This document shows, one piece after another, positions 51,498 to 59,439 of a stretch of DNA of 64,000 bases. The stretch's first letter is position 1. Each line of letters opens with the position of its first letter. The notes under the pieces are model-generated. The model ran no database searches. It saw nothing but the letters and a program-made list of their open reading frames with translations, and had not been told where the DNA came from. The stretch spans positions 1-64,000 of the forward strand of contig JAJEIH010000066.1 of assembly GCA_022827685.1 (NCBI GenBank), in the 5' to 3' direction. Source of the stretch: Alphaproteobacteria bacterium (GTDB lineage Bacteria > Pseudomonadota > Alphaproteobacteria > Bin95). Position numbers and translations under genes: made by a program.

Positions 51498-52457
51498 TCA
51501 GGCGAATGCCTCTTCCCAGCTTCCGCGCGTTGCGGCCTTGGCGTATTCAGTGGCGCGGTTCTCGAAGAAATTGGCGTGCTCGACGCCGTTCAGCATCTCG
51601 TCCATCCAGGCGAGCGGGTTCTCCGCCATGCCGAACACCGCCTCCAGGCCCAGCTGTTCCAGCCGCCGGTCCGCGATGAAGCGGATGTAGGACTTCACCT
51701 CCTCCGCCTCCAGGCCTTCGACGCCGCCCATCTCGAAAGCGAGGTCGATGAAGGCGTCCTCATGTTCGATCACCGTCCGGCAGGCTTGCCGCAAGTCCCG
51801 GCGGAGCGCATCGGTCCACACTTCGGGATATTCGCCGACGAAGGTACGGAAGAGGCGGATGGCGTTCTCGGTATGCAGGGTTTCGTCGCGGGCCGACCAG
51901 GCCACGATCTGCCCCATCCCCTTCATTTTGCCGAAGCGCGGGAAGTTGAGCAGGATGGCGAAGCTCGCGAAAAGCTGGACCCCCTCGGTGAAGGCGCCGA
52001 ACACCGCCAGCGTGCGCGCGATGTCTTCCTTCGAGTCCGAGCCGAACTGCTTCATGTAGTCGTATTTGTCGCGCATCGCCTTGTAGCGCATGAAGGCCGA
52101 ATACTCGACTTCCGGCATGCCGACCGTGTCCAGCAAATGGCTGTAGGCGGCGATATGCACCGTCTCGATATTGGAGAAGGCCGCCAGCATCATCTGCACC
52201 TCGGTCGGCTCGAAGACGCGGGCGTAGTGCTTCATGTAGCAGTTGTTCACCTCGACATCGGCCTGGGTGAAGAAGCGGAAGATCTGGGTGAGCAGGTTCC
52301 GCTCGGCCGGCGTGAGGATGCGCCGCCAGTCGGTCACGTCGTCGGAGAGCGGCACTTCCTCCGGCAGCCAGTGGATGCGCTGCTGCGTCAGCCACGCATC
52401 GTAAGCCCACGGATAGCGGAAGGGCTTGTAGGTCGGGCTCGGGTCGAGAAGCGGCAT
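51498..52457 (-). CDS. nrdB: Ribonucleotide reductase beta subunit (class Ia)
   Basis: This encodes 319 residues. It supplies the diiron-tyrosyl radical. The ligands are all visible: D67 (QADVEV), E98 and H101 (NIETVH), Y105 as the radical tyrosine, E158 (FTEGVQ), E192 and H195 (DETLHTE). The alpha subunit is not adjacent in this window. A tail peptide for binding the alpha subunit is present only in short form (WEEAFA). The start MPLLDPSPTYKPFRYPWAY is typical for alphaproteobacterial NrdB. Confidence 0.96.
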   Translation of the reverse strand: MPLLDPSPTYKPFRYPWAYDAWLTQQRIHWLPEEVPLSDDVTDWRRILTPAERNLLTQIFRFFTQADVEVNNCYMKHYARVFEPTEVQMMLAAFSNIETVHIAAYSHLLDTVGMPEVEYSAFMRYKAMRDKYDYMKQFGSDSKEDIARTLAVFGAFTEGVQLFASFAILLNFPRFGKMKGMGQIVAWSARDETLHTENAIRLFRTFVGEYPEVWTDALRRDLRQACRTVIEHEDAFIDLAFEMGGVEGLEAEEVKSYIRFIADRRLEQLGLEAVFGMAENPLAWMDEMLNGVEHANFFENRATEYAKAATRGSWEEAFA

Positions 52458-52539
52458 GGGTGCGGCACCGGGACTGCGGCCCGCAAGTGTATAGTCTTGC
52501 TATAACGGCGTCACCCGAAAGAGGCATCCGCCGGAACCC
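52458..52539. promoter_or_regulatory. 82-bp divergent promoter region of nrdB and the acyl-CoA dehydrogenase
   Basis: Plus-strand TTGCTATAAC (52498-52507) has an extended -10 form (TGxTATAA) facing the dehydrogenase. On the minus strand GACTATACA is a candidate -10 for nrdB. TATAG (52490-52494) and CTATA (52500-52504) form a dyad with a 5-bp spacer, so the two promoters overlap. It does not match an NrdR box pair. Confidence 0.5.
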
Positions 52540-54171
52540 ATGACCCTTCCGATCTCCCTTCTCGAAGAGGCGCTCGGCGCGGCCCGGTCCTATCTGGAAG
52601 AGGCGCGCGGCAGCGTGGCGGCGCGTGTGCAGGCCGGCGGCCGTACCGACCCCGCCGCGCTTGAGCGCGACCAGTTCGCGGCCCACGGTTTCGCCTGGAC
52701 CGCGACCTATGTGGCGGGCCTGCGGGAAATGCTCGGCTGGGCGCGGCGGCTGGAAGCGGCGGACAGTCTCACCGAGCTCGACCGGCTCATCCTGCAGGCG
52801 GCCTTCGGGGAGTATCTGGCCCAGCTTGCGGGCGGCATCGCCGTCTCGCAGGGGGAAGTGGTGCGGCCGGCGGACCTCGGCCTCGACGGCATGGCGCTGC
52901 GCGTTCCCGCTGTCGAGCGTGTCGCGGCCGAGGGCAATTCCAACGCAACGCGCATGGAAATCGCCGCCCTGCTTGCCGAGGGCCAAAGGCCGTCCGACGG
53001 GCTGGAGGACGAGTCGCTCGCCCTGGTGCGGGACCAGTTCCGCCGATTCGCGGACGAGCGCATCGTCGGCCCGGCGCATGGATGGCACAGCCGCGACGAA
53101 CTCATCCCGATGGCGGTGGTCGAAGACATGGCCGACATGGGCGTGTTCGGGCTCACCGTGCCGGAAGAATGGGGCGGGCTCGGCATGGGCAAGGTGGCCA
53201 TGTGCGTGGTCACGGAGGAGCTGTCGCGCGGCTATATCGGCGTCGGCTCGCTCGGCACACGCTCCGAGATCGCGGCCGAACTGATCCGGCTCGGCGGCAC
53301 GCAGGAGCAGAAGGAACGCTGGCTTCCCGGCATTGCGAGCGGCGCCGTGTTGCCAACCGCCGTGTTCACCGAACCCGATGTCGGCTCGGACCTCGGCGGC
53401 GTGAAGACCCGCGCGGTGCGGAACGGCGGGACTTACCGGATTTCCGGGTCGAAAACCTGGATCACCCACGCGGCGCGCGCCGACCTGATGACCCTGCTCG
53501 CCCGCACCGATTCCAACAAGCCCGGCTATCGCGGCCTCTCCATGTTCCTGGCCCCGAAGACGCGCGGCGACGACGGCAACCCGTTCCCCGACCCCGGCAT
53601 CGGCGGCGGCGAAATTCCCGTGCTCGGCTATCGCGGCATGAAGGAATACGAGATCGGCTTCGACGGCTTCGAGGTGGACGCCGGGGACCTTCTCGGGCGC
53701 GAGGAAGGCCAGGGCTTCAAGCAGTTGATGGCGACCTTCGAGAGCGCGCGCATACAGACCGCGGCGCGGTCGGTGGGCGTGGCGGAGCGCGCGATGGAAC
53801 TGGCGCTCGACTATGCCGCCGGCCGCAGGCAATTCGGCAAGGCGATCCTCGGCTTCCCGCGCGTCGCCGGCAAGATCGCCTGGATGGCGGTCGAGACCCA
53901 GATTGCCCGCCAGCTCGCCTGGTTCGCCGCGCGCGAGAAGGATGGCGGCCGGCGCTGCGACATCGAGGCCGGCATGGCGAAGCTGCTCGCCGCGCGCGCG
54001 GCCTGGGCCAATGCCGACAATGCCGTCCAGGTGCATGGCGGCAACGGCTACGCGCAGGAATACGAGGTCGGGCGCATCCTTTGCGACGCCCGCATCCTCA
54101 ACATTTTCGAGGGCGCGGCGGAGATACAGGCCCATGTCATCGCGCGCGGCCTGCTGGAACGCCGCAACTGA
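52540..54171 (+). CDS. (2S)-methylsuccinyl-CoA dehydrogenase-like acyl-CoA dehydrogenase
   Basis: This encodes 543 residues, with a ~150-residue N-terminal extension before the standard acyl-CoA dehydrogenase domain (SLALVRDQFRRFADERI). FTEPDVGSDLGG, KTWITHAARADLMTLLART, LSMFLAPKTRGDDGNPFPD, GYRGMKEYEIGFDGFEVDAG and LMATFESARIQTAARSVGV match the Mcd enzyme of the ethylmalonyl-CoA pathway, which also carries such an extension. The catalytic base is E524 (NIFEGAAEIQ). Mcd makes mesaconyl-CoA and delivers electrons to ETF. Starts at ATG 52540; partners of the pathway (Ccr, Ecm) are not in this window. Confidence 0.82.
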   Translation: MTLPISLLEEALGAARSYLEEARGSVAARVQAGGRTDPAALERDQFAAHGFAWTATYVAGLREMLGWARRLEAADSLTELDRLILQAAFGEYLAQLAGGIAVSQGEVVRPADLGLDGMALRVPAVERVAAEGNSNATRMEIAALLAEGQRPSDGLEDESLALVRDQFRRFADERIVGPAHGWHSRDELIPMAVVEDMADMGVFGLTVPEEWGGLGMGKVAMCVVTEELSRGYIGVGSLGTRSEIAAELIRLGGTQEQKERWLPGIASGAVLPTAVFTEPDVGSDLGGVKTRAVRNGGTYRISGSKTWITHAARADLMTLLARTDSNKPGYRGLSMFLAPKTRGDDGNPFPDPGIGGGEIPVLGYRGMKEYEIGFDGFEVDAGDLLGREEGQGFKQLMATFESARIQTAARSVGVAERAMELALDYAAGRRQFGKAILGFPRVAGKIAWMAVETQIARQLAWFAAREKDGGRRCDIEAGMAKLLAARAAWANADNAVQVHGGNGYAQEYEVGRILCDARILNIFEGAAEIQAHVIARGLLERRN

Positions 54172-54189
54172 GCCCCCGGAGCGGTTTGC

Positions 54190-55368
54190 ATGGCACGGAT
54201 CGTTATCGTCGGGGCGGGCATAGGCGGGTTGGCGCTTTCCCTCTCCCTCGCAAAGCGCGGCATAGACGCCCTGGTGCTGGAACAGGCGCCGCGCATCGAG
54301 GCGGTCGGCGCGGGAATCCAGCTCAGCCCCAACGCCACGCGCATCCTGAACTGGCTGGGCCTCGAAGACGACATGGCCGGGTGGGGCGTCGAGCCGGTCG
54401 GACTCGCGATCCGCAGCCATGAGGGCGAGATGCTGGTCGAGGCGCCGCTCGGCCGGGAAGCGCGCGAGACCTTCGGTTATCCCTACTACCACGCGCATCG
54501 CGCGGACCTGCTGGACGGGCTGCTCAAGCGCCAGCCGCCGGGGCGGGTGCGGCTGGGCGCGCAGGTCGTCTCGATGGAGGACGGACGGCTGACGCTTGCC
54601 GACGGCGAAACCGTGGAGGCGGATATCGTCATCGGCGCGGACGGCATCCACAGCCCGGTGCGTCGCCATCTCTTCGGCACAGGCAATGCGCGGGACTCCG
54701 GCTCCGTCGCCTGGCGGGCGCTGGTTCCGGCAGAACGGCTCGCCGATCTCGGCATTCCGCGCGAGTCCGGCGTCTGGTGGGGGCCGGACGCCTGCATGGT
54801 GCGCTACTGGGTCTCGGCCGGGCGGCTGATGAACTGGATCGCCATCGCGCGCACGGACCGCGAGACGCCGGAGTCCTGGTCGCGGCTCGGCCGGGTGGAA
54901 GACGCCGCCGAGGCGATGGCGCCCTTCCCGCCCACGGTCACGCGCATGGTGGAGCGCACGGAGACCGTGCATGAATGGGCGCTGTTCGACCGGGAGGGGC
55001 TGCCGGCCTGGACGCGCGGGCGGACGACGCTGCTGGGCGACGCCGCGCATGCCATGATGCCCTATCACGCCCAGGGCGCCGCCATGAGCCTGGAGGATGC
55101 CTGGGTGCTGGCCGGCTGCCTCGCCGAAGACCCGGGCGAGAGCGGCCTCGCCCGCTACGAAGCGTTGCGCCGGGAGCGCGCCAACCGGGTGCAGGCCTGG
55201 TCCCGCGCCGTCGAACGCCACTGCCTGCTGGCCGACCCGGCGGAGGTCGCGGCGCGCAACGCCAAGCTGGCGAAGGACCGCGCGGACTATCGCGGCGGCT
55301 TCCCGCCGGGGCAGATCTGGCTCTACGGCTACGACGCCGAGGCCGCGCTTTCCGAAGCCGCTGCGTAG
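54190..55368 (+). CDS. FAD-dependent monooxygenase (salicylate hydroxylase-like)
   Basis: This encodes 392 residues. GAGIGGLALSLSLAKRG is the FAD motif, GADGIHSPVRR the DG motif, and LLGDAAHAMMPYHAQGAAMS the GD motif, all in their expected order. The PHBH-type fold hydroxylates aromatic rings with NAD(P)H. It begins 18 bp after the acyl-CoA dehydrogenase but has no evident tie to it. Substrate unresolved. Confidence 0.9.
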   Translation: MARIVIVGAGIGGLALSLSLAKRGIDALVLEQAPRIEAVGAGIQLSPNATRILNWLGLEDDMAGWGVEPVGLAIRSHEGEMLVEAPLGREARETFGYPYYHAHRADLLDGLLKRQPPGRVRLGAQVVSMEDGRLTLADGETVEADIVIGADGIHSPVRRHLFGTGNARDSGSVAWRALVPAERLADLGIPRESGVWWGPDACMVRYWVSAGRLMNWIAIARTDRETPESWSRLGRVEDAAEAMAPFPPTVTRMVERTETVHEWALFDREGLPAWTRGRTTLLGDAAHAMMPYHAQGAAMSLEDAWVLAGCLAEDPGESGLARYEALRRERANRVQAWSRAVERHCLLADPAEVAARNAKLAKDRADYRGGFPPGQIWLYGYDAEAALSEAAA

Positions 55369-55459
55369 CCGGCACTTGCGGCGCGCTCGGATTGACGGAC
55401 ATGAGGGCCGGCCATAGGTTAGGTTCACGCTCGAAGCTGGCCACGGAAACATTGCCGCC

Positions 55460-55720
55460 ATGGACCCCGCGCTCATAACCGCCTGGGCAACCGTCGCCAT
55501 CGCCGCCTCGACCGTTATCGTAGGCGGTGCAACCTGTTTCCTGATCTGGCGCGGGATTCGGGAAATGCGCCGGTCCTCGGATGAGCGCGCCCGCGCTCGC
55601 GAAACTGCCGCCGCAGAACTCGCCGAATGGCGGGACGCCGATATCCGCCGCCACGAGGAATCGATGACGGCGCTTCTCGCTCTGATTCAGCGCACCGGGC
55701 CCGTTGCGCCGGCCGAATAG
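55460..55720 (+). CDS. Small membrane-anchored coiled-coil protein
   Basis: This encodes 86 residues: one hydrophobic segment (about 6-31) then a charged, heptad-prone helix rich in Arg, Glu and Ala (MRRSSDERARARETAAAE). I do not recognise a family. It sits 91 bp after the monooxygenase and 12 bp before the twin-membrane gene, so could belong to the same operon. It may be a membrane scaffold; that is inference only. Confidence 0.55.
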   Translation: MDPALITAWATVAIAASTVIVGGATCFLIWRGIREMRRSSDERARARETAAAELAEWRDADIRRHEESMTALLALIQRTGPVAPAE

Positions 55721-55732
55721 GAAGGCCTTCGC

Positions 55733-55918
55733 TTGTCCTTCCTGATCCCGATTTTCCTCGCCGCGGTGGCGCTCGTCCTGTTCACCGGGATTTTCGGGAT
55801 GATGCGGGGCGGCAGCTTCAACCGCAAATACGGCAACAAGCTGATGCAGCTCCGCGTCGGCCTGCAATTCCTCGCAATTATCCTGATCGCCGCGGCGGCG
55901 CTGCTGGCCGGCTCCTGA
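55733..55918 (+). CDS. Twin-transmembrane protein (HIG1-like)
   Basis: This encodes 61 residues. Two hydrophobic helices (about 3-22 and 41-60) flank a basic loop with MRGGSFNRKYGNKLMQLRV, the pattern of small HIG1-type twin-transmembrane proteins of Alphaproteobacteria. The start is TTG at 55733, preceded by AGGAAGGC. The stop overlaps the adenosyltransferase start as TGATG, so the two are coupled. The function is unknown; HIG1 relatives act on respiratory supercomplexes. Confidence 0.7.
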   Translation: MSFLIPIFLAAVALVLFTGIFGMMRGGSFNRKYGNKLMQLRVGLQFLAIILIAAAALLAGS

Positions 55919-56481
55919 TGGTCCGGCTTACGAAGATCTACACAAGGGGCGGCGACGGGGGCGAAACATCGCTTGGCAACGGCGCGCGCGTCGCCAAGGA
56001 CAGCATTCGCGTCGAGGCGTTCGGCGCGGTGGACGAAGCCAATGCCTGCATCGGCCTCGCCCGCCTGCACACATCCGGCGAGATGGACGCCATGCTGTCG
56101 CGCATCCAGAACGACCTGTTCGACCTGGGCGCCGACCTCTGCACGCCGGAAGGCGGCGAGCGGCGTTCCGGGGCCTTGCGCGTCGTCCCGGAGCAGGTCC
56201 AGAGGCTGGAGGCCGAGATCGACGCAATGAACGCTGCGCTCGCGCCGCTCAACTCCTTCGTGCTGCCCGGCGGGTCGGCGGCGGCGGCGGCGCTGCATCT
56301 CGCGCGCACCACGGCCCGCCGGGCGGAACGCGCGATGACGGCGCTCGCCCGCGAGGAGCCCGTGGGCAACGCGGCGCGGCACTACATCAACCGCCTCTCC
56401 GACCACCTCTTCGTCGCCGCCCGGCTGGTCAATGACAAAGGCGCCGCCGATGTTCTCTGGGTGCCGGGCGCGAACCGGTGA
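55918..56481 (+). CDS. Cob(I)alamin adenosyltransferase (PduO type)
   Basis: This encodes 187 residues. The N-terminal ATP loop TRGGDGGETSLGNGARVAKD, the VEAFGAVDEANACIG helix and RRAERAMTAL with the cobalamin-facing Arg are typical PduO. It makes adenosylcobalamin. Overlap with the twin-membrane gene (TGATG) sets the start. The ethylmalonyl-CoA pathway needs this cofactor for its mutases, so co-location with an Mcd-like gene is sensible. Confidence 0.93.
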   Translation: MVRLTKIYTRGGDGGETSLGNGARVAKDSIRVEAFGAVDEANACIGLARLHTSGEMDAMLSRIQNDLFDLGADLCTPEGGERRSGALRVVPEQVQRLEAEIDAMNAALAPLNSFVLPGGSAAAAALHLARTTARRAERAMTALAREEPVGNAARHYINRLSDHLFVAARLVNDKGAADVLWVPGANR

Positions 56482-56497
56482 AGCCGCCGCCAGGCGC

Positions 56498-57034
56498 TCA
56501 GTTCCCCTGCTTCCTCACCATCACGCGCCTTAGCGCCTTCCTGGCGTAGTCCCAGTCGGGGCGGATGGCGAGCGAGCGCTTGTAGTCGGCTACGGCTTCG
56601 TCGAGCCGGCCCATTTCGGCCTGGAGGTCGCCGCGCACCTTGTAGGCGCGCCAGAGTTCCACCTGGCCGAGCGCGACGCTTTCGTCGAAATCGGCGAGCG
56701 CGCTATCCAGCTTGCCCAGGCGCCACTTGGCGACGCCGCGATTGTGGAAGGCCTCTCCATATTCCGGGCGCAGGCGGATGGCCTCGTCGAAGTCCGCGAC
56801 AGCATCCGCATAGGCCCCGGTCTCGATCTGCGCCGTGCCGCGCTTGAAAAGGCCCCGCGAACGCTCTTCCGGGGTCTCGAACAGGCCGCCTTCGAGCGCG
56901 CGCGTGCAATGGAGCACGTTCGCCGACGGCGCGCCGCCGCCTGCCATGCAGAGCATCTTGTCCCAGGAGTCCGCCGCCAGCGCCGGGCCCGCCGACAGAA
57001 GCAGCAGGAGCGCGAGTCCGGTCCTAGCGGCCAT
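56498..57034 (-). CDS. Exported tetratricopeptide-repeat protein
   Basis: This encodes 178 residues. A signal peptide MAARTGLALLLLLSAGPALA precedes two to three TPR units: RGTAQIETGAYADAVADFDE, AFHNRGVAKWRLGKLDSALA and DLQAEMGRLDEAVADYKRSL. A basic tail (RKALRRVMVRKQGN) follows. TPRs bind other proteins in the periplasm. The ATG lies inside the end of the acyl-CoA dehydrogenase (57024-57034), so translation is coupled. Partner unknown. Confidence 0.8.
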   Translation of the reverse strand: MAARTGLALLLLLSAGPALAADSWDKMLCMAGGGAPSANVLHCTRALEGGLFETPEERSRGLFKRGTAQIETGAYADAVADFDEAIRLRPEYGEAFHNRGVAKWRLGKLDSALADFDESVALGQVELWRAYKVRGDLQAEMGRLDEAVADYKRSLAIRPDWDYARKALRRVMVRKQGN

Positions 57035-58169
57035 GGCGCATATGCCTCGCGATGATCGTGCGCTGGATCTGGCTGGTGCCGCCGCCGATGGTCGCCTGCA
57101 TGCCTTCCCGGAAATAGCGTTCCATGTCGGCCTCCGGCGTGGTGCCGATACCACCCATGATCTGCACGCCCTGGCGCGAAACCTCCTGCAGCGTCTCGGA
57201 CGCGAACAGCTTCGCCATCGCCGCTTCCTTCGGGCACGGCCCGCCGCCGTTCGCCGCCGCAGCGGCCCGGTAGGTCAGAAGCCGCGCTGCATCGACCCTC
57301 GTCTGCATGTCGGCCAGCATATGCCGGATGACCTGGAAATCGAAGATCGGCCGGCCGAATTGCTCGCGCGCGCCGGCATAGTCGCAGGCATCGTCCACGG
57401 CCTGTTGCGCGCAGCCGACATAGCCGGCCGCGATGGATATGCGCTCCAGCTCCAGATGCTCGGTCATGATCTGCCAGCCCTGGCCCTCCGCGCCGAGGAG
57501 CGCGTGGCCGGGCAGGCGCACATCGTCGAAGAAGATCGTGTTCGACCCTGTGGCCCGGCGTGCGAGCGCCTCCACCTTGTGGACGGTCACGCCCGGCGCA
57601 TCGTTCGGGATCAGCAGCACCGAGAGCCCGTCATGCTTCTCTGAGCCCGCTTCGGTGCGCACCAGAGCGCAGAGCACCGCGCCCCTTGCGCCGCCGCCCG
57701 AGTTCCAGAGCTTCTGCCCGTTCACCACCCAGTCGTCTCCGTCCCGCCGGGCGCGGGTGCGGGCATTGGCGGCGTCCGAACCCGCCTGCGGCTCCGAGAG
57801 GGAGATGACGAAGCGCATCTCGCCCGCCAGGAACGGCTCGATATAGTGCGCCGCCTGCTCGGGATTTCCGTGATGGACGATGTTCTGCGCAGTGAACATC
57901 GGCACCATCAGCGCCGTGGCGAAGTCCGGGCCGTAGCGCGCCAGCCCCTCGCACATCAGCGCGTAGGAGAAAATGTCGCCGCCCTGCCCGCCCTGCTCTT
58001 CCGGCACCAGCAGGCCGATCCAGCCCTGTGAGACGACCTTCGCATAGCCCTCATAGGGATATTCGCGGTTCCGGTCCTTCTCGCGGACATAGTCGCGGCC
58101 GATTTCCTCTTCCATGAAGCGGAAGACGGTCTCGCGCCACATCTCCTGTTCGGGCGTCAGGAAATCCAT
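57024..58169 (-). CDS. Acyl-CoA dehydrogenase (isovaleryl-type base)
   Basis: This encodes 381 residues. LLVPEEQGGQGG, FVISLSEPQAGSDAAN, WNSGGGARGAV and AREQFGRPIFDFQVIRHMLADM are standard domain marks. The usual catalytic Glu in EGTSEIQ is replaced (IGGGTSQIQRT). Instead E242 in HLELERISIA lies where isovaleryl-CoA dehydrogenase has its base. Branched-chain or 2-methyl substrates are thus likelier than straight ones. Electrons would go to EtfAB. An ATG at 58169 follows GGGGAG; a TTG two codons earlier is also possible. Confidence 0.92.
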   Translation of the reverse strand: MDFLTPEQEMWRETVFRFMEEEIGRDYVREKDRNREYPYEGYAKVVSQGWIGLLVPEEQGGQGGDIFSYALMCEGLARYGPDFATALMVPMFTAQNIVHHGNPEQAAHYIEPFLAGEMRFVISLSEPQAGSDAANARTRARRDGDDWVVNGQKLWNSGGGARGAVLCALVRTEAGSEKHDGLSVLLIPNDAPGVTVHKVEALARRATGSNTIFFDDVRLPGHALLGAEGQGWQIMTEHLELERISIAAGYVGCAQQAVDDACDYAGAREQFGRPIFDFQVIRHMLADMQTRVDAARLLTYRAAAAANGGGPCPKEAAMAKLFASETLQEVSRQGVQIMGGIGTTPEADMERYFREGMQATIGGGTSQIQRTIIARHMRHGR

Positions 58170-58194
58170 CGGCAAAGCTGCTCCCCGCCGGTTG

Positions 58195-59346
58195 CTAGTT
58201 GACGACGAGTTCGGTGGAAGCCTGGGTCACCGGCTCATTGCCCGTTTCGGTGACGACGGTCGTCGTGCCCGAAGTCGCGGCCAGCCCGGCGTCGCTGTCG
58301 AAGATGATGATGTGGATGAAGAACACCATGCCGGGCGCGGCGAGCACGGGATTGCCGCGATAGAACATCGGGCTGTCCATCCACACCGGCGCGAAGGTGG
58401 CGCCGAGCGAATAGCCGCAGGCGTTCATCCGGTGCTCGGCAAGGCCGTGCGCGTCCAGCACGCGGGCATGGGCGTCGAACACCTCGCCCACCGGCCGGCC
58501 GGGCCTCAGCGCCTCCCGGCATGCCGCCAGCGCCTCGACCGCCGCCTCATGGAGGAAACGCTGGCGTTCCGGCGGCGGGCCGATGCGGATCGTGCGCATG
58601 AGGCACGCATGGTAGTGCCGCCAGGTGCCGGCGAATTCCAGCGTCAGCTGGTCGTCCGCATCCAGATGCCGCCTGCCGCTGTAGTAGCGGCACATGAGCG
58701 CGCCGGGGCCGGAGCCGATGACGGTCTCGTTTGCCGGGTCGTCGCCGCCGGCGCGCAAGACCGCGCCCTGCATCGCCGCCAGGATATCGCCCTCGAACGC
58801 GCCCGGCTTCGCCAGCCGGACGGCCTCGTCCCAGGCGCGGTCCGCCAGCTCCCCCGCCTTGCGCACATAAGCAAGCTCCGCCGGGCTCTTGACCATGCGC
58901 AGCCCGTCCACCAGCCCGGAAGCGTCGCCCAGCTCCGCAAACCCTTCCAGCGCATCGCGCAGCCGGAAGCCCATCGCCGCGGGAAGGCCGTAGGACTGCC
59001 ATTCCACGCCGAGCCGCCCGCCGGCGGCGCCGAATTCCGCCAGCATCGCCTTCAGGTCCCTCTCGGGCCGGGCATCGGCCGCGTCCTTCCAGACCCGGAT
59101 GTCTTCGAGTACCGAGGTGAACTCGGCCTGGCGAAGGTCCGGCGCGCGGGTCAGCAGCGCCGTCCGTCCGTCGGCGCCGAGCCAGAGGCACTGGAAGAAG
59201 CAGAAGCCGAACGTGTCGTAGCCCGTCAGGTAGAACATGCTTTCCTGCTTGAAGATCAGCAGTCCGTCGAACCCCGCCGCCGCCGCCGCCTCGGCCGCCG
59301 CGCGCTGCCGGGCCGCGAATTCCTGCTCGCTGAAGTGGATGTGCAT
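58195..59346 (-). CDS. M24-fold (creatinase/aminopeptidase P-like) protein without metal ligands
   Basis: This encodes 383 residues. The N-terminal creatinase-like domain (to about 145) and the pita-bread domain are present. The five canonical metal ligands are all replaced: the first Asp by E237 (LEFAGTWRHYH), the second by C248 (HACLMRT), the His by Y312 (CGYSLG), the first Glu by H345 (MVFFIHI), and the last Glu by a Thr in SGTTTVVTETG. This points to a metal-free member such as creatinase or ectoine hydrolase. It starts MHIHFSEQEF. It is divergent from the gamma-glutamyltransferase, with 93 bp between starts. Confidence 0.82.
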   Translation of the reverse strand: MHIHFSEQEFAARQRAAAEAAAAAGFDGLLIFKQESMFYLTGYDTFGFCFFQCLWLGADGRTALLTRAPDLRQAEFTSVLEDIRVWKDAADARPERDLKAMLAEFGAAGGRLGVEWQSYGLPAAMGFRLRDALEGFAELGDASGLVDGLRMVKSPAELAYVRKAGELADRAWDEAVRLAKPGAFEGDILAAMQGAVLRAGGDDPANETVIGSGPGALMCRYYSGRRHLDADDQLTLEFAGTWRHYHACLMRTIRIGPPPERQRFLHEAAVEALAACREALRPGRPVGEVFDAHARVLDAHGLAEHRMNACGYSLGATFAPVWMDSPMFYRGNPVLAAPGMVFFIHIIIFDSDAGLAATSGTTTVVTETGNEPVTQASTELVVN

Positions 59347-59439
59347 GCTGCGTCTCTCGCTTTCCTCTCCGCCCTCGCGCATCATGGCATGAAGAGCCGC
59401 CCCGATGACAAGGCAGGCTGACAGGGGAGCGTGGGGACG

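Noticed and set aside
52485-52510. An NrdR box upstream of nrdB
   Set aside because: NrdR boxes read CTATA inward to TATAG with AT between, in pairs about 30 bp apart. Here the order is reversed (TATAG then CTATA) and there is only one dyad.
51760-55500. A 1,246-codon open frame antisense to the acyl-CoA dehydrogenase and FAD monooxygenase
   Set aside because: It spans four real genes and crosses the nrdB end. The sequence has no domain and an Arg/His/Gly composition typical of an antisense shadow.
58195-59346. The DMSP lyase DddP (also M24 fold)
   Set aside because: DddP has intact iron ligands, which are absent here.
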